DNA of 64,000 nt from Colwellia sp. (GTDB lineage Bacteria; Pseudomonadota; Gammaproteobacteria; Enterobacterales; Alteromonadaceae), in the NCBI GenBank assembly GCA_013215655.1, contig JABSOX010000011.1:13024-77023 (forward strand). Direction: 5' to 3'. Under the pieces are notes generated by a model. It saw nothing but the letters and a program-made list of their open reading frames with translations. It made no database searches and had not been told where the DNA came from. Positions within the stretch are counted from its first letter, which is position 1. Every line of letters begins with the position of its first letter. A program made the translations under genes and the position numbers. Shown one piece after another: positions 33,803 to 43,771 of the stretch.

Positions 33803-35322
33803 ACAGCAATAGCATCAGTAAGATGGCGCAATAACCTGTCCATAGCTCGGTAAGAAAGCGCCTCAATTAAATGTTCCCGTTGAATATCTTCAATACAGCT
33901 CATATCAGCCAAAGTACGGGCAATTTTTAAAATTTTATGATGAGCTCGCGTCGACAATCCGAGCTTCTCAACGGCCAGCTCAAGAAATTCATTATCATCA
34001 TTAGATAATTGACAATAAAGCCGAATATCCGCACTGCCTAAGTGAGCATTCGCGATACCCTGACGTATCAATTGTCGTGCTCGACAAGCAGCCACTCGTA
34101 CTTGAATGGTGGCGCTACTTTCATTATTTTGTTGTTGATTCGCCCACATGCCTCTGGGCAATCGCGCCACTTCAATTTGAATATCAATGCGGTCTAAAAA
34201 AGGCCCCGATAGACGATTCAAATAACGCAATACCTGCTCTGGTGTACTGCGATTATCATTGTAAAATCCGGTAGGGCTAGGGTTCATTGCCGCGATCAAT
34301 TGAAAACGCGCCGGAAACGTTTGTTTTTGCAATGCTCGTGATATTGTCACTTCACCTGACTCCATGGGTTCACGCAAAACATCTAAAACTTTACGTTCAA
34401 ACTCGGGTAATTCATCTAAAAACAACACCCCATTGTGTGCTAATGATATTTCTCCTGGTTGTGGCTGACTACCGCCACCAACCAAAGCCGCTGATGATGC
34501 TGTATGGTGCGGCGCACGAAATGGTCGGATCAACCATGAATTTGCATTAATGGCTTGATGACTAATCGATTGAATGGCAGCAGCTTCTAGCGCTTCTTTT
34601 TCGCTCATCGCTGGTAAAATCCCCGGTAAGCGACTGGCTAACATAGTTTTTCCCGTACCCGGCGGGCCAATAAAAAGTAGATTGTGAGCGCCACTAGCCG
34701 CAATCTCTAATGCCCGCTTTGCCAAAGGCTGACCAACGACATCAGCCATATCAAGTTCACACTCTTTTACCGCATGCATTGTTTGTTGCTCTTCAACAAA
34801 GGGCAAAGATGTTTGTCGAGCAAAGTGCGCATATAGTTGCGTAAGGTGTTCTATTTCATGTATTTTTGCTGATTTTACCCAGCTAGCTTGTTCAGCATTA
34901 TGTTTAGGAATAACCAATATACGATTACTTTCACTACTCGCCATCGCCATTGGTATTTCACCAACAATCGCTCTCAACTCTCCCGATAACGATAATTCGC
35001 CAGCAAATTCATATTCAGCCAAATCGACTTTAGGTAATTGTTCAGATGCTGCCAAAATACCAATGGCAATAGGTAAATCAAAACGACCTCCTTCTTTGGG
35101 CAGGTCGGCGGGCGCTAAATTGACGGTGATACGTTTAGCTGGAAACTCATAGCCACAATTGATGATTGCACTACGCACTCGATCTTTTGATTCACGTACA
35201 GAAGTTTCGGGAAGACCAACAATATTAAACGCAGGTAAGCCATTGGCTAAATGAACTTCAACGGTTACCAGGGGGGATTCAAGACCAACACGGGCGCGAC
35301 TATAAACACAGGCTAGTGACAT
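33799..35322 (-). CDS. comM: YifB/ComM-like AAA+ ATPase
   Basis: The 507-residue Mg-chelatase-like ATPase has an N-terminal Lon-protease-like S5 fold (residues about 20-150, without a proteolytic dyad). Its AAA+ core has Walker A GPPGTGKTMLASRLPG, Walker B GVLFLDELPEFE, the arginine-bearing FRAPHHTAS, and a C-terminal lid. In Vibrio and Acinetobacter ComM is a branch-migration helicase that aids integration of transforming DNA. Its place beside ilvG is the conserved E. coli position of yifB. Confidence 0.92.
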   Translation of the reverse strand: MSLACVYSRARVGLESPLVTVEVHLANGLPAFNIVGLPETSVRESKDRVRSAIINCGYEFPAKRITVNLAPADLPKEGGRFDLPIAIGILAASEQLPKVDLAEYEFAGELSLSGELRAIVGEIPMAMASSESNRILVIPKHNAEQASWVKSAKIHEIEHLTQLYAHFARQTSLPFVEEQQTMHAVKECELDMADVVGQPLAKRALEIAASGAHNLLFIGPPGTGKTMLASRLPGILPAMSEKEALEAAAIQSISHQAINANSWLIRPFRAPHHTASSAALVGGGSQPQPGEISLAHNGVLFLDELPEFERKVLDVLREPMESGEVTISRALQKQTFPARFQLIAAMNPSPTGFYNDNRSTPEQVLRYLNRLSGPFLDRIDIQIEVARLPRGMWANQQQNNESSATIQVRVAACRARQLIRQGIANAHLGSADIRLYCQLSNDDNEFLELAVEKLGLSTRAHHKILKIARTLADMSCIEDIQREHLIEALSYRAMDRLLRHLTDAIAV

Positions 35323-35546
35323 AAAAAATCCATTTAAATTATGTTATTCATCAATAAATTGTAGTCAGATAAGCGCTAAAGCGCGAATTCATCAAAATTG
35401 TCTATAAAATGTTTTTTATAACTAACGGTAAATGAATTGTTAAAAAAACTATAATAAAAAAGCTTGCACTTAATATTAGAGCTATGATACTAATTTAAAT
35501 AGGCTGACAACAGCAACTCAATTTAAGCGAAGAAATTTTTTAAATT

Positions 35547-35630
35547 ATGGCAAAATCATTTAGCTCAATTATTATTAACATTCTCGTCGTGGTGATTATA
35601 AAATCATCGCGGGGTTGTTTGTTGAGCTAA
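35547..35630 (+). CDS. ilvL: ilv operon leader peptide
   Basis: A 27-residue frame starting MAKSFSSIIINILVVVIIK contains six Ile, three Val and three Leu. That is 12 of 27 branched-chain residues, and it is followed by a terminator. It is the classical attenuation leader: scarcity of charged Ile, Val or Leu tRNAs stalls the ribosome and frees the operon. Confidence 0.9.
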   Translation: MAKSFSSIIINILVVVIIKSSRGCLLS

Positions 35631-35649
35631 GTAAAGCTAAGAATTAAAA

Positions 35650-35690
35650 ACAAACCCCCCGCTCCGCAAGGACCGGGGGGTTTGTTGTAT
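35650..35690 (+). terminator. ilv attenuator terminator
   Basis: An 11-bp GC-rich stem (ACAAACCCCCC 35650-35660 with 35675-35685) is followed by TTGTATT. The leader segment GCGGGGTTGTTTGTT (35609-35623) can pair with the same left arm as an antiterminator. CGTGGTGATT/AATCATCGCG upstream can form the pause hairpin. Confidence 0.88.
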
Positions 35691-35761
35691 TAGGCAATAT
35701 GGAATATTAAGTGAACGTACATTTTTGAATCCAACTATTTTTGAATCCAACTGAGGAGAAT

Positions 35762-35785
35762 ACTAACTAACCTTTGTTAGTTAGT
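35762..35785 (+). repeat. Hairpin between a GAGGAG site and the ilvG start
   Basis: ACTAACTAA-CCTTTG-TTAGTTAGT forms a 9-bp stem. The only strong ribosome binding motif (GAGGAG, 35753-35758) is 38 bases before the ilvG ATG, or 14 if the hairpin is folded. A 16-bp tandem repeat (ATTTTTGAATCCAACT) lies at 35721-35752. Confidence 0.6.
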
Positions 35786-35796
35786 TTAACGAGTAA

Positions 35797-37461
35797 ATGG
35801 CAAACGAGAAAAAACAAACAGGTGGCTCACTACTTTTTAATGTGATGCAACAACATGGTGTTGAGCATGTTTTTGGTTATCCCGGTGGCGCCATCATGCC
35901 GATTTATGACGCTTTATATGACAGTGATATACAGCATTTTTTATGTCGTCATGAACAAGGTGCTGCATTTGCAGCAGTTGGTTATGCAAGGGCTTCAGGG
36001 AAAGTGGGTGTTTGCTTAGCAACATCTGGCCCCGGCGCAACCAACCTTATTACTGGGCTTGCAGATGCGCTTGCAGATTCTATTCCTGTTGTTGCCATTA
36101 CTGGACAAGTTGCCACGTCAGCGATGGGTTCAGATGCCTTTCAAGAAATTGATATTTTTGGTTTGTCACTCGCCTGTACTAAACATTCCTTTCAAGTCAC
36201 TGATGTTAACGATTTACCGAAAGTGCTTCATAAGGCTTTTGCGATAGCTCTTGAAGGTCGACAAGGTCCTGTTCTTGTTGATATTCCTAAAGATATTCAA
36301 CTTGCTGAAATTACTCATAGCTTAGAAGATTTCTCTAAATTAAAAAATATGGTAAAGCTTCCACCAGCCAATGTGGGTAGCGCAATTGCTTTACTCAATA
36401 AAGCCAAACAACCGATATTATATGTTGGTGGTGGTGTTGGTATGGCGAATGCAATTGATGAATTAAGAGCGTTTATCGATGTTACCAGTATACCAAGTGT
36501 TTCGACATTAAAAGGCCTAGGCGCCGTAAATCCAGACGATGAAAATTACTTGGGAATGTTAGGAATGCACGGTACAAAAGCCGCAAATATTGCCGTACAA
36601 GAATGTGATTTACTGATTGCCGTCGGAGCACGTTTTGATGACCGTGTTACTGGTAAATTAAATGAGTTTGCACCCCATGCTAAAGTCATTCATTTTGACA
36701 TTGATACAGCAGAAATTAATAAACGTAGAACCGTTGACGCTGCCATTTTAGGTGATTTGAAAATCAATTTACCCGCATTGGCAATCCCTTTATCCATCGT
36801 GGATTGGCAACAAAAATGTCGAAAAATGAAAAAAGATTTTGCTTGGGATTATAATCACCCCGGTGAAACAATTTTTGCTCCTGCGGTATTAAAAGAAATC
36901 AGCGATAAAATGCCAAAAAACACTTGTGTAACTACCGATGTAGGGCAACACCAAATGTGGGCCGCACAGCACATGTTATTTGATGACCCAAGTAATTTCC
37001 TTACCAGTGGTGGAATGGGTACGATGGGCTTTGGTATTCCAGCAGCTGTTGGCGCACAAGTAAGTAGACCCACAGACTGTATTATTGCGGTAACTGGCGA
37101 CGGTTCATTTATGATGAACGTGCAAGAATTATCGACCATTAAACGTTTTCAATTACCGGTAAAAATAGTACTTATTGACAATGCCAAACTGGGCATGGTT
37201 CGTCAGTGGCAAGACCTCTTTTTTAATGGCCGTTTAAGTGAAACTGACTTATCAGATAATCCTGATTTTGTGATGTTGGCTACTGCATTTGAAATCAAAG
37301 CAAAACAAATTACTCACAAAGATCAAGTATCTGCAGCCATTGAAGAAATGCTTGATCACGACGGTCCTTATTTATTACAAGTAAAAATTGACGCAAAAGA
37401 TAATGTTTGGCCTTTGGTTCCACCCAATACTGCCAATGATAAAATGATGGAGAGTACTTAA
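35797..37461 (+). CDS. ilvG: Acetolactate synthase II large subunit IlvG
   Basis: The 554-residue thiamine-diphosphate enzyme condenses pyruvate with pyruvate or 2-oxobutyrate. It has the activating glutamate in [18 protein letters not shown], the FAD-binding middle domain ([13 protein letters not shown]) and the ThDP/Mg motif [15 protein letters not shown] with the conserved NN-like [12 protein letters not shown]. Unlike E. coli K-12, the frame is intact. It is the first structural gene of ilvGMEDA. Confidence 0.96.
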   Translation: MANEKKQTGGSLLFNVMQQHGVEHVFGYPGGAIMPIYDALYDSDIQHFLCRHEQGAAFAAVGYARASGKVGVCLATSGPGATNLITGLADALADSIPVVAITGQVATSAMGSDAFQEIDIFGLSLACTKHSFQVTDVNDLPKVLHKAFAIALEGRQGPVLVDIPKDIQLAEITHSLEDFSKLKNMVKLPPANVGSAIALLNKAKQPILYVGGGVGMANAIDELRAFIDVTSIPSVSTLKGLGAVNPDDENYLGMLGMHGTKAANIAVQECDLLIAVGARFDDRVTGKLNEFAPHAKVIHFDIDTAEINKRRTVDAAILGDLKINLPALAIPLSIVDWQQKCRKMKKDFAWDYNHPGETIFAPAVLKEISDKMPKNTCVTTDVGQHQMWAAQHMLFDDPSNFLTSGGMGTMGFGIPAAVGAQVSRPTDCIIAVTGDGSFMMNVQELSTIKRFQLPVKIVLIDNAKLGMVRQWQDLFFNGRLSETDLSDNPDFVMLATAFEIKAKQITHKDQVSAAIEEMLDHDGPYLLQVKIDAKDNVWPLVPPNTANDKMMEST

Positions 37462-37462
37462 C

Positions 37463-37708
37463 ATGAAAAGTTATCAACTAACAATCAAGGTCGATGATAA
37501 ACAGGTTGTACTTGAACGCATTTTACAAGTAACACGTTATCGCGGCTTTTTAATTAATGGTATCAATGCCGAAGTGAATACCGGCACTAATATTGGCACC
37601 ATCGAATTAATGGTCAGAAGTGAACGCCCTATTGAACTATTAGTAGATCAAATTAATAAACTGATCGATATCAAAGAAGTCAAAGTGGACAATAATACAA
37701 CGACGTAA
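37463..37708 (+). CDS. ilvM: Acetolactate synthase II small subunit IlvM
   Basis: The 81-residue ACT-domain regulatory subunit begins one base after ilvG stops, so translation is coupled. LERILQVTRYRGFLINGINAE is the ACT segment typical of IlvM. It stabilises and activates IlvG. Confidence 0.93.
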   Translation: MKSYQLTIKVDDKQVVLERILQVTRYRGFLINGINAEVNTGTNIGTIELMVRSERPIELLVDQINKLIDIKEVKVDNNTTT

Positions 37709-37809
37709 TACGACTAATTATAGAGTAACAAGCACCCTTAAATTTGACGTTAGCTGGACATTAAAAGTTTATGCAACGCATTAAAAACATTAAAGATTAG
37801 GAAGATATA

Positions 37810-38736
37810 ATGGCAAAAGTAAATGCAGAACTCATCTGGTTTAACGGCGAACTCATGCCTTGGCAAAATGCTACCGTACATGTAATGAGTCATGCCTTAC
37901 ATTATGGCTCATCAGTATTTGAAGGTGTTCGTGCTTATGATACTCATAAAGGCACCTGTATTTTTCGTTTAGAAGAACACATCAAGCGTTTGTTTGATTC
38001 AGCAAAAATCTACCGTATGAATATTCCTTTTAGCCAAGATGAAATCATGCAAGCCTGTAAAGATGCTGTTGCACAAAATAAACTAAAATCTGCTTATTTA
38101 CGTCCATTAGCCTTTTTAGGTGATATCGGTATGGGCCTACGTCCACCTCTTGACGCCAAAGCCGATGTTATGGTCGCAGCATTTAGTTGGGAAGCTTACT
38201 TAGGCGCAGAAGCGATTGAAAATGGTGTAGATGTTGGTGTTTCAAGATGGAATCGACTAGCACCAAATACTATGCCTACGGCAGCAAAAGCTGGTGGAAA
38301 CTATCTTTCTTCACAACTTATTTCAGCAGAAGCTGCTCGTCACGGTTATGCCGAAGGTGTTGCTTTGGATGTGAATAACATGGTGAGTGAAGGCGCAGGC
38401 CAGAACTTATTTTTAATTCGTAAAGGTATTCTTTATACACCACCGGGAACCGCCTCTATTTTACAAGGTTTAACTCGCGACACCGTGTTCTTCCTTGCTG
38501 AAAAATTAGGTTATCAAGTACGTGAAGAACCAATCTCTCGTGAGTCTTTATATCTTGCTGACGAATTCTTTATGTGTGGCACTGCAACCGAAGTTGTACC
38601 GGTTAAATCAGTAGATGGTATGGCTGTTGGTAACGGTTCTCGTGGACCTATCACTAAAAAAATTCAAGAAGCATTTTTTGGTATATTTAACGGAACTACC
38701 GAAGTACCTGAAGGTTGGTTAGACCCAGTTTCATAG
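37810..38736 (+). CDS. ilvE: Branched-chain amino acid aminotransferase IlvE
   Basis: The 308-residue PLP enzyme (fold type IV) makes the last step to Ile, Val and Leu. The family motifs HALHYGSSVFEGVRAY, the PLP lysine in TMPTAAKAGGNYLSS and the EGAGQNLF/GTATEVVPV stretches are present. AGGAAG precedes the ATG. About 200 bases with a stem-loop (38777-38805) separate it from ilvD. Confidence 0.96.
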   Translation: MAKVNAELIWFNGELMPWQNATVHVMSHALHYGSSVFEGVRAYDTHKGTCIFRLEEHIKRLFDSAKIYRMNIPFSQDEIMQACKDAVAQNKLKSAYLRPLAFLGDIGMGLRPPLDAKADVMVAAFSWEAYLGAEAIENGVDVGVSRWNRLAPNTMPTAAKAGGNYLSSQLISAEAARHGYAEGVALDVNNMVSEGAGQNLFLIRKGILYTPPGTASILQGLTRDTVFFLAEKLGYQVREEPISRESLYLADEFFMCGTATEVVPVKSVDGMAVGNGSRGPITKKIQEAFFGIFNGTTEVPEGWLDPVS

Positions 38737-38943
38737 GTATACGTCTTTGCTCTTTCGCTAAATTTCTTCGCTGGAAGTACGCACTTATATTTATAAGCTG
38801 CATACCTCCTGCCTTGAAATTTAGACAAATTAGCTGCGACTCTTCAAATTATTATAAAGATTAATTTTTAAAGCATGTATATAACGTATGTTTTCAAAAT
38901 GAAATTTTAAACTTTGCTTGTAACAACAATGGAAATCAACATC

Positions 38944-40806
38944 ATGCCCAAATTAAGATCTGCAACTTCCACTCAAGGGCGTAATATGGCAGGCGCTCGT
39001 GCATTATGGCGGGCAACAGGAATGACAGATGATGATTTTGGTAAACCTATTATTGCCGTGGTTAATTCCTTTACCCAATTTGTGCCGGGTCACGTACATT
39101 TAAAAGACATGGGGCAACTGGTTGCTGGTGCTATCGAAAAAGCAGGTGGCGTCGCCAAAGAATTTAATACTATTGCTGTTGATGATGGCATTGCTATGGG
39201 TCATGCGGGTATGCTTTACAGTTTACCTTCACGTGACTTAATTGCAGATTCTGTTGAATATATGGTTAATGCCCATTGTGCCGATGCCATGGTATGTATT
39301 TCCAATTGTGACAAAATCACTCCCGGCATGATGATGGCAGCGATGCGTTTGAATATTCCAGTAATATTTGTCTCTGGTGGACCCATGGAAGCGGGTAAAA
39401 CTAAGCTTTCCGATCAAATCATCAAACTCGATTTAGTTGATGCAATGATTCAAGGCGCAGATCCAAAAGTATCAGACGAACAAAGTGATAAAATTGAGCG
39501 TTCAGCTTGTCCAACTTGTGGTTCATGTTCAGGAATGTTCACGGCTAACTCAATGAATTGTTTAGCCGAAGCACTTGGTTTAGCCTTACCGGGTAACGGT
39601 TCAATGTTAGCAACCCATGCCGACCGAGAACAATTGTTTTTAAGAGCGGGTCGTGAAATAGTGACCTTGACCAAACGTTTTTATTTTGATGATGATGACT
39701 CCGCCCTACCTCGAAATATTGCCAATAAGGCCGCTTTTGAAAATGCGATGTGTCTTGATATTGCTATGGGTGGCTCAACCAATACGGTATTGCATTTAAT
39801 AGCCACTGCCCACGAAGCAGATATTGATTTTACTATGGCAGATATTGACCGCTTATCCCGCATTGTGCCACAGCTTTGTAAAGTGGCACCATCAACCCCG
39901 GAATATCATATGGAAGACGTACATCGTGCTGGTGGTGTCGTTTCGATTCTAGGTGAGCTAGCGCGTGCTAATTTATTACATACCGATACGGTAAATATTT
40001 TAGGCACAACTCTAGCTGAGTTATTAACAAAATACGACATTACTTTAACGACAGACCAAGCGGTAAAAGATTTTTATCGCGCAGGTCCTGCGGGTATCCG
40101 TACCACCAAAGCTTTTAGCCAAAGTTGTCGCTGGGATACTCTTGATGATGACAGAGAAAATGGCTGTATCCGTAAACTAGAACATGCCTATTCATTGGAA
40201 GGCGGTTTAGCGGTACTAGCAGGTAATATATCGCCAGACGGTTGTATTGTAAAAACGGCAGGTGTCAGTGATGACAGTCTAATTTTTACCGGAAAAGCGA
40301 ATATATTTGAAAGCCAAGATACTGCTGTAGCAGGTATTTTAGATGGAAAAGTCGTCGCTGGTGACGTAGTGGTTATTCGTTATGAAGGCCCCAAAGGAGG
40401 ACCTGGTATGCAAGAAATGTTGTACCCTACCACTTATTTAAAATCAATGGGTTTAGGCAGAGCATGTGCTTTGATCACTGATGGTCGTTTTTCTGGTGGT
40501 ACGTCAGGATTATCCATTGGTCATGTTTCTCCAGAAGCAGCTAGTGGTGGTGCTATCGCCTTAGTTGAACAAGGCGATACCATTCATATTGATATCCCTA
40601 ATCGACTTATTGAAATACAAATCAGTGCAGACGAATTAACTCAACGTCGAAAAAAAATGAATGCAAAAGGGAAAGATGCTTGGCGACCTATTGATCGTAT
40701 TCGCCCTATAAGCTATGCACTTAAGAATTATGCAATGTTAGCTACAAGTGCCGACAAAGGTGCAGTACGTAACCGAGATTTACTTGATGGTTTAGTGGAA
40801 AAATAA
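38944..40806 (+). CDS. ilvD: Dihydroxy-acid dehydratase IlvD
   Basis: The 620-residue iron-sulfur dehydratase turns dihydroxyvalerates into 2-oxo acids. The start at 38944 matches the family ([20 protein letters not shown]); ATGs at 38914 and 38929 would add short extensions. Cluster cysteines are visible in [10 protein letters not shown] and [17 protein letters not shown]. The gene ends in [19 protein letters not shown], and 128 bases later the same ending recurs just before ilvA. Confidence 0.96.
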   Translation: MPKLRSATSTQGRNMAGARALWRATGMTDDDFGKPIIAVVNSFTQFVPGHVHLKDMGQLVAGAIEKAGGVAKEFNTIAVDDGIAMGHAGMLYSLPSRDLIADSVEYMVNAHCADAMVCISNCDKITPGMMMAAMRLNIPVIFVSGGPMEAGKTKLSDQIIKLDLVDAMIQGADPKVSDEQSDKIERSACPTCGSCSGMFTANSMNCLAEALGLALPGNGSMLATHADREQLFLRAGREIVTLTKRFYFDDDDSALPRNIANKAAFENAMCLDIAMGGSTNTVLHLIATAHEADIDFTMADIDRLSRIVPQLCKVAPSTPEYHMEDVHRAGGVVSILGELARANLLHTDTVNILGTTLAELLTKYDITLTTDQAVKDFYRAGPAGIRTTKAFSQSCRWDTLDDDRENGCIRKLEHAYSLEGGLAVLAGNISPDGCIVKTAGVSDDSLIFTGKANIFESQDTAVAGILDGKVVAGDVVVIRYEGPKGGPGMQEMLYPTTYLKSMGLGRACALITDGRFSGGTSGLSIGHVSPEAASGGAIALVEQGDTIHIDIPNRLIEIQISADELTQRRKKMNAKGKDAWRPIDRIRPISYALKNYAMLATSADKGAVRNRDLLDGLVEK

Positions 40807-40934
40807 TGATTCAATACAATTCATTGAAAAATATCGTATTTAAAAATTATGCGCTCAATTACGTTAAGGCTACAAGTGCCGACAAAGGTGCGGTACGTAA
40901 CCGAGATTTGCTTGACGGCTTGGTAGAAAAATAA
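40806..40934 (+). pseudogene. Duplicate ilvD 3' end between ilvD and ilvA
   Basis: Bases 40869-40934 repeat the last 66 bases of ilvD (40741-40806) with six differences, all synonymous third-position changes. A weaker match (KNYAL) extends upstream of it. The segment lies in a 42-residue frame that starts at the ATG overlapping the ilvD stop. Its own stop overlaps the ilvA ATG (TAATGA), which suggests that this is the original ilvD-ilvA junction and the upstream ilvD tail is the newcomer. Confidence 0.85.
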
Positions 40935-42499
40935 TGACTGATGCTGAACACCAAAAATTGATGCTTGCTCAAGGAGTTGGGCTAGATTATTTACGCCGTA
41001 TTTTACTAGCTCCTGTTTATGATGTTGCGGTAGAAACCGATTTAACACCATTAACGAAGTTATCTACACGCTTAAATAATCAGATATATTTAAAGCGTGA
41101 AGACCAACAGCCTGTGCACTCATTTAAATTACGAGGGGCATATAACAAGCTCGTTAACTTATCTGAAGAAGAGTGTATCCAAGGCGTTATCGCTGCTTCA
41201 GCAGGTAATCATGCCCAAGGTTTAGCATTAGCCGCACATAAGTTAGGCATCAAAGCGACCATAGTCATGCCGATCACCACGCCTGATATAAAAGTAGATA
41301 ATGTCAGGCGCTTTGGCGCAGAAGTACGCTTAATAGGTAAAAGCTTTAATGAAGCACAACTCGCTTCTATTGAATATGCCAAAGCAGAACAAAAAACTAT
41401 TATTCATCCTTTTGATGACATTGATGTAATCGCCGGACAAGGTACTGTCGCGAAAGAGTTATTACAGCAACAACCTAATTGTGATGTGGTATTTATTCCT
41501 GTCGGCGGCGGTGGTTTACTCGCGGGTATGGCCGTTTATTTAAAACAATTACAACCCAATATAAAAGTTATTGGGGTTGAGGCCGAGGATTCTGCTTGTT
41601 TAAAAGCCGCATTGGATGCAGGTAAACCTGTCGACTTAGATCACGTTGGCCTCTTTGCCGATGGGGTTGCCGTAAAACGTATTGGCGAACATACCTTCGA
41701 CCTAATCAAGCAATATTGTGATGATGTCATTACCATTAGTAGCGATGAAATGTGCGCTTCAATTAAAGATATTTTTGAACAAACCCGTGTTATTGCCGAG
41801 CCTTCAGGAGCCTTAGCATTGGCAGGTTTGCAAAAATACTGTCAAACAAGTGTTGGTAATGAATCACTGGTGGCAATATTATCCGGTGCAAACATGAACT
41901 TTCATAGTTTACGTTATATCTCTGAACGTTGTGAACTTGGTGAGAAAAAAGAAGCGGTACTAGCAGTCACTATTCCAGAAGAAAAAGGTAGTTTTAGGCG
42001 GTTTTGTCATGCGCTTGCTGGTCGTGTGATCACTGAATTTAATTATCGTTACGTTAAGAATGCTTATCAAAATAGTCAAGCAAACATCTTTGTGGGTGTG
42101 CGTTTAAGTGGAGAAGCTGATGAACGAACACGTTTATCACAACTTTTGTCAAAAGAAAATTATCAGGTCACAGACTTTACCGATAATGAATTAGCAAAAC
42201 TCCATGTTCGTTATATGATTGGCGGTCAAAGCTCTACTTCATTACAAGAGCGTATTTTTAGATTTCAATTTCCAGAATACCCAGGAGCTTTAGAGAAATT
42301 TTTAGATACCTTAGGTGAACATTGGAATATTACTTTATTTCATTACCGTAATCATGGTGCAGCTTTTGGACAAGTTTTAGCGGGTTTTGAAGTGAAAAAT
42401 GATGACCAATTGGCCTTTTTTAGCCACTTACAAGACTTAGGTTACGAGTGGCAAGAAGAAACTAATAATAAAGCTTATCAGGCGTTTTTAACGCAATAG
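40934..42499 (+). CDS. ilvA: Threonine ammonia-lyase, biosynthetic (IlvA)
   Basis: The 521-residue PLP enzyme deaminates threonine to 2-oxobutyrate, the first step to isoleucine. The catalytic lysine lies in HSFKLRGAYNKL, the phosphate loop in VGGGGLLAG, and two ACT-like regulatory domains follow from about residue 330 for isoleucine feedback. The ATG overlaps the stop of the duplicated ilvD tail by one base. It closes the ilv operon. Confidence 0.96.
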   Translation: MTDAEHQKLMLAQGVGLDYLRRILLAPVYDVAVETDLTPLTKLSTRLNNQIYLKREDQQPVHSFKLRGAYNKLVNLSEEECIQGVIAASAGNHAQGLALAAHKLGIKATIVMPITTPDIKVDNVRRFGAEVRLIGKSFNEAQLASIEYAKAEQKTIIHPFDDIDVIAGQGTVAKELLQQQPNCDVVFIPVGGGGLLAGMAVYLKQLQPNIKVIGVEAEDSACLKAALDAGKPVDLDHVGLFADGVAVKRIGEHTFDLIKQYCDDVITISSDEMCASIKDIFEQTRVIAEPSGALALAGLQKYCQTSVGNESLVAILSGANMNFHSLRYISERCELGEKKEAVLAVTIPEEKGSFRRFCHALAGRVITEFNYRYVKNAYQNSQANIFVGVRLSGEADERTRLSQLLSKENYQVTDFTDNELAKLHVRYMIGGQSSTSLQERIFRFQFPEYPGALEKFLDTLGEHWNITLFHYRNHGAAFGQVLAGFEVKNDDQLAFFSHLQDLGYEWQEETNNKAYQAFLTQ

Positions 42500-42504
42500 C
42501 CGAT

Positions 42505-42549
42505 ACGAGTAAAGTAATGGTTAAAAATCACTTTGCTCGTTTTCATTTT
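42505..42549 (+). terminator. ilv operon terminator
   Basis: ACGAGTAAAGT (42505-42515) pairs with ACTTTGCTCGT (42530-42540) with one G-T pair, and T-rich sequence follows, just after the ilvA stop. Confidence 0.75.
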
Positions 42550-42636
42550 AAAAGCATCTCAGGTTTACATGTATTAACTCTAAGCTATAGTTATTATTAT
42601 CGCATATTAAATTGATAATTTTAAAGTGGAGTTAAG

Positions 42637-43407
42637 ATGTCAAAACGGTTACTTGTCGTTGAAGATAGTAAATCAATAGCTCTAGTTATTGAGAAGATGG
42701 CAACGTCTATCGGTTACTCAGTAACTCTTGCTCCTTCATTGGCGGTCGTTAAAAAACTACTCTCGCAAAAGCATAATTTTTTTCTAGCCACTCTTGATTA
42801 TGGCCTACCTGATGCACCTAACGGTGAAGTTATTCCTTTTGTTCTGCAACATGACATACCAAGCATTATTATGACGGGGCGTATGGATGATGCCACCCAC
42901 AAAAAACTACTCAACCAACCGATCATCGATTATATCACCAAAGAAAATGCTCAAGCCTACCATTACCTACTCAGAATTTTACATGGTCAATTAACAAATC
43001 ATGGAGTCGGTGTTTTAGTAGTGGATGAATCATTAACTTCACGCAATCATATCTGCCAATTATTAAGACGCAGGAATTTTAATGTTTATGATGTGGATGA
43101 CGGTAATAAAGCACTTAAAAAATTAGCCGAGCAACCCGATATAAAAATAGTGATCACCGAACAAAATTTGACAGGAATGGATGGCCTTGAATTAGTGCAA
43201 AAAATCCGTGTAAAACATCCAATAAATGAATTGATCATTATTGCGCTTTCAAGCTCTAATCGCAGTTTTCAATCAGCACGCTTTATTAAAAATGGTGCTG
43301 ATGATTTTTTACGAAAACCTTTTTGTCCCGAAGAGTTTTATTGTCGAATGATGCAAAACATTGAGAAATTGCAATACCTCGAAAAGCTAAAGTTTAATAT
43401 TATTTAG
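42637..43407 (+). CDS. Double-receiver response regulator
   Basis: The 256-residue protein consists of two CheY-like receivers and no output domain. Receiver 1 (residues 1-118) keeps Glu9-Asp10, phospho-acceptor Asp54 (LDYGLPD) and Lys102. Receiver 2 (about 124-250) keeps Asp130-Glu131 and the RKPF lysine, but has Glu175 where the acceptor Asp should be (VITEQNLTGMDG), so it may be locked in an active-like state. Similar tandem receivers are often fused to GGDEF domains; none is present. The 3' end overlaps ubiK by 8 bases. The partner kinase is unknown. Confidence 0.88.
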   Translation: MSKRLLVVEDSKSIALVIEKMATSIGYSVTLAPSLAVVKKLLSQKHNFFLATLDYGLPDAPNGEVIPFVLQHDIPSIIMTGRMDDATHKKLLNQPIIDYITKENAQAYHYLLRILHGQLTNHGVGVLVVDESLTSRNHICQLLRRRNFNVYDVDDGNKALKKLAEQPDIKIVITEQNLTGMDGLELVQKIRVKHPINELIIIALSSSNRSFQSARFIKNGADDFLRKPFCPEEFYCRMMQNIEKLQYLEKLKFNII

Positions 43408-43654
43408 TAATAGTAAATTTTGCTTCGATCTCAGCAAACTTTAACTCTAGCTCCGCTAATTTTTCACGTGTTTTAAGTAAAACTTGTGTTTGTACATCAA
43501 ACTCTTCGCGACTGACCACATCAAGTTGTGCCAACTTCCGTTGTAATACTGTTTTCGTTTTATCTTCGAAGTCAGCTGCCATATTCTTTAAACCTGAAGG
43601 AATTGCATCGCTAACTTGTTTGGCGATCTCTTCAATTTTTTTAGCATTAATCAT
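43400..43654 (-). CDS. ubiK: Ubiquinone biosynthesis accessory factor UbiK
   Basis: The protein (84 residues from the third ATG, which has GAGAA at the best distance; 86 from the first) is the small coiled-coil UbiK/YqiC, partner of UbiJ in the ubiquinone synthesis metabolon. It has an amphipathic N-terminus (IEEIAKQVSDAIPSGLKNMA) and a C-terminal coiled coil (VLLKTREKLAELELKFAEIE). It diverges from rep. Confidence 0.92.
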   Translation of the reverse strand: MINAKKIEEIAKQVSDAIPSGLKNMAADFEDKTKTVLQRKLAQLDVVSREEFDVQTQVLLKTREKLAELELKFAEIEAKFTITK

Positions 43655-43771
43655 CATCATTTCTCATAATTCTTCTAATAAACCTATTGTAATGCATTTA
43701 GCTATTTTGCCAATGACTAAAAAGAGGTAAAATCAGCGCCCTAAAAACTACTGAATTAAAAACAGAACACT

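Noticed and set aside
40821-41051. 76-residue minus-strand frame over the ilvD-ilvA junction
   Set aside because: Antisense to the duplicated ilvD tail and ilvA; no support of its own.
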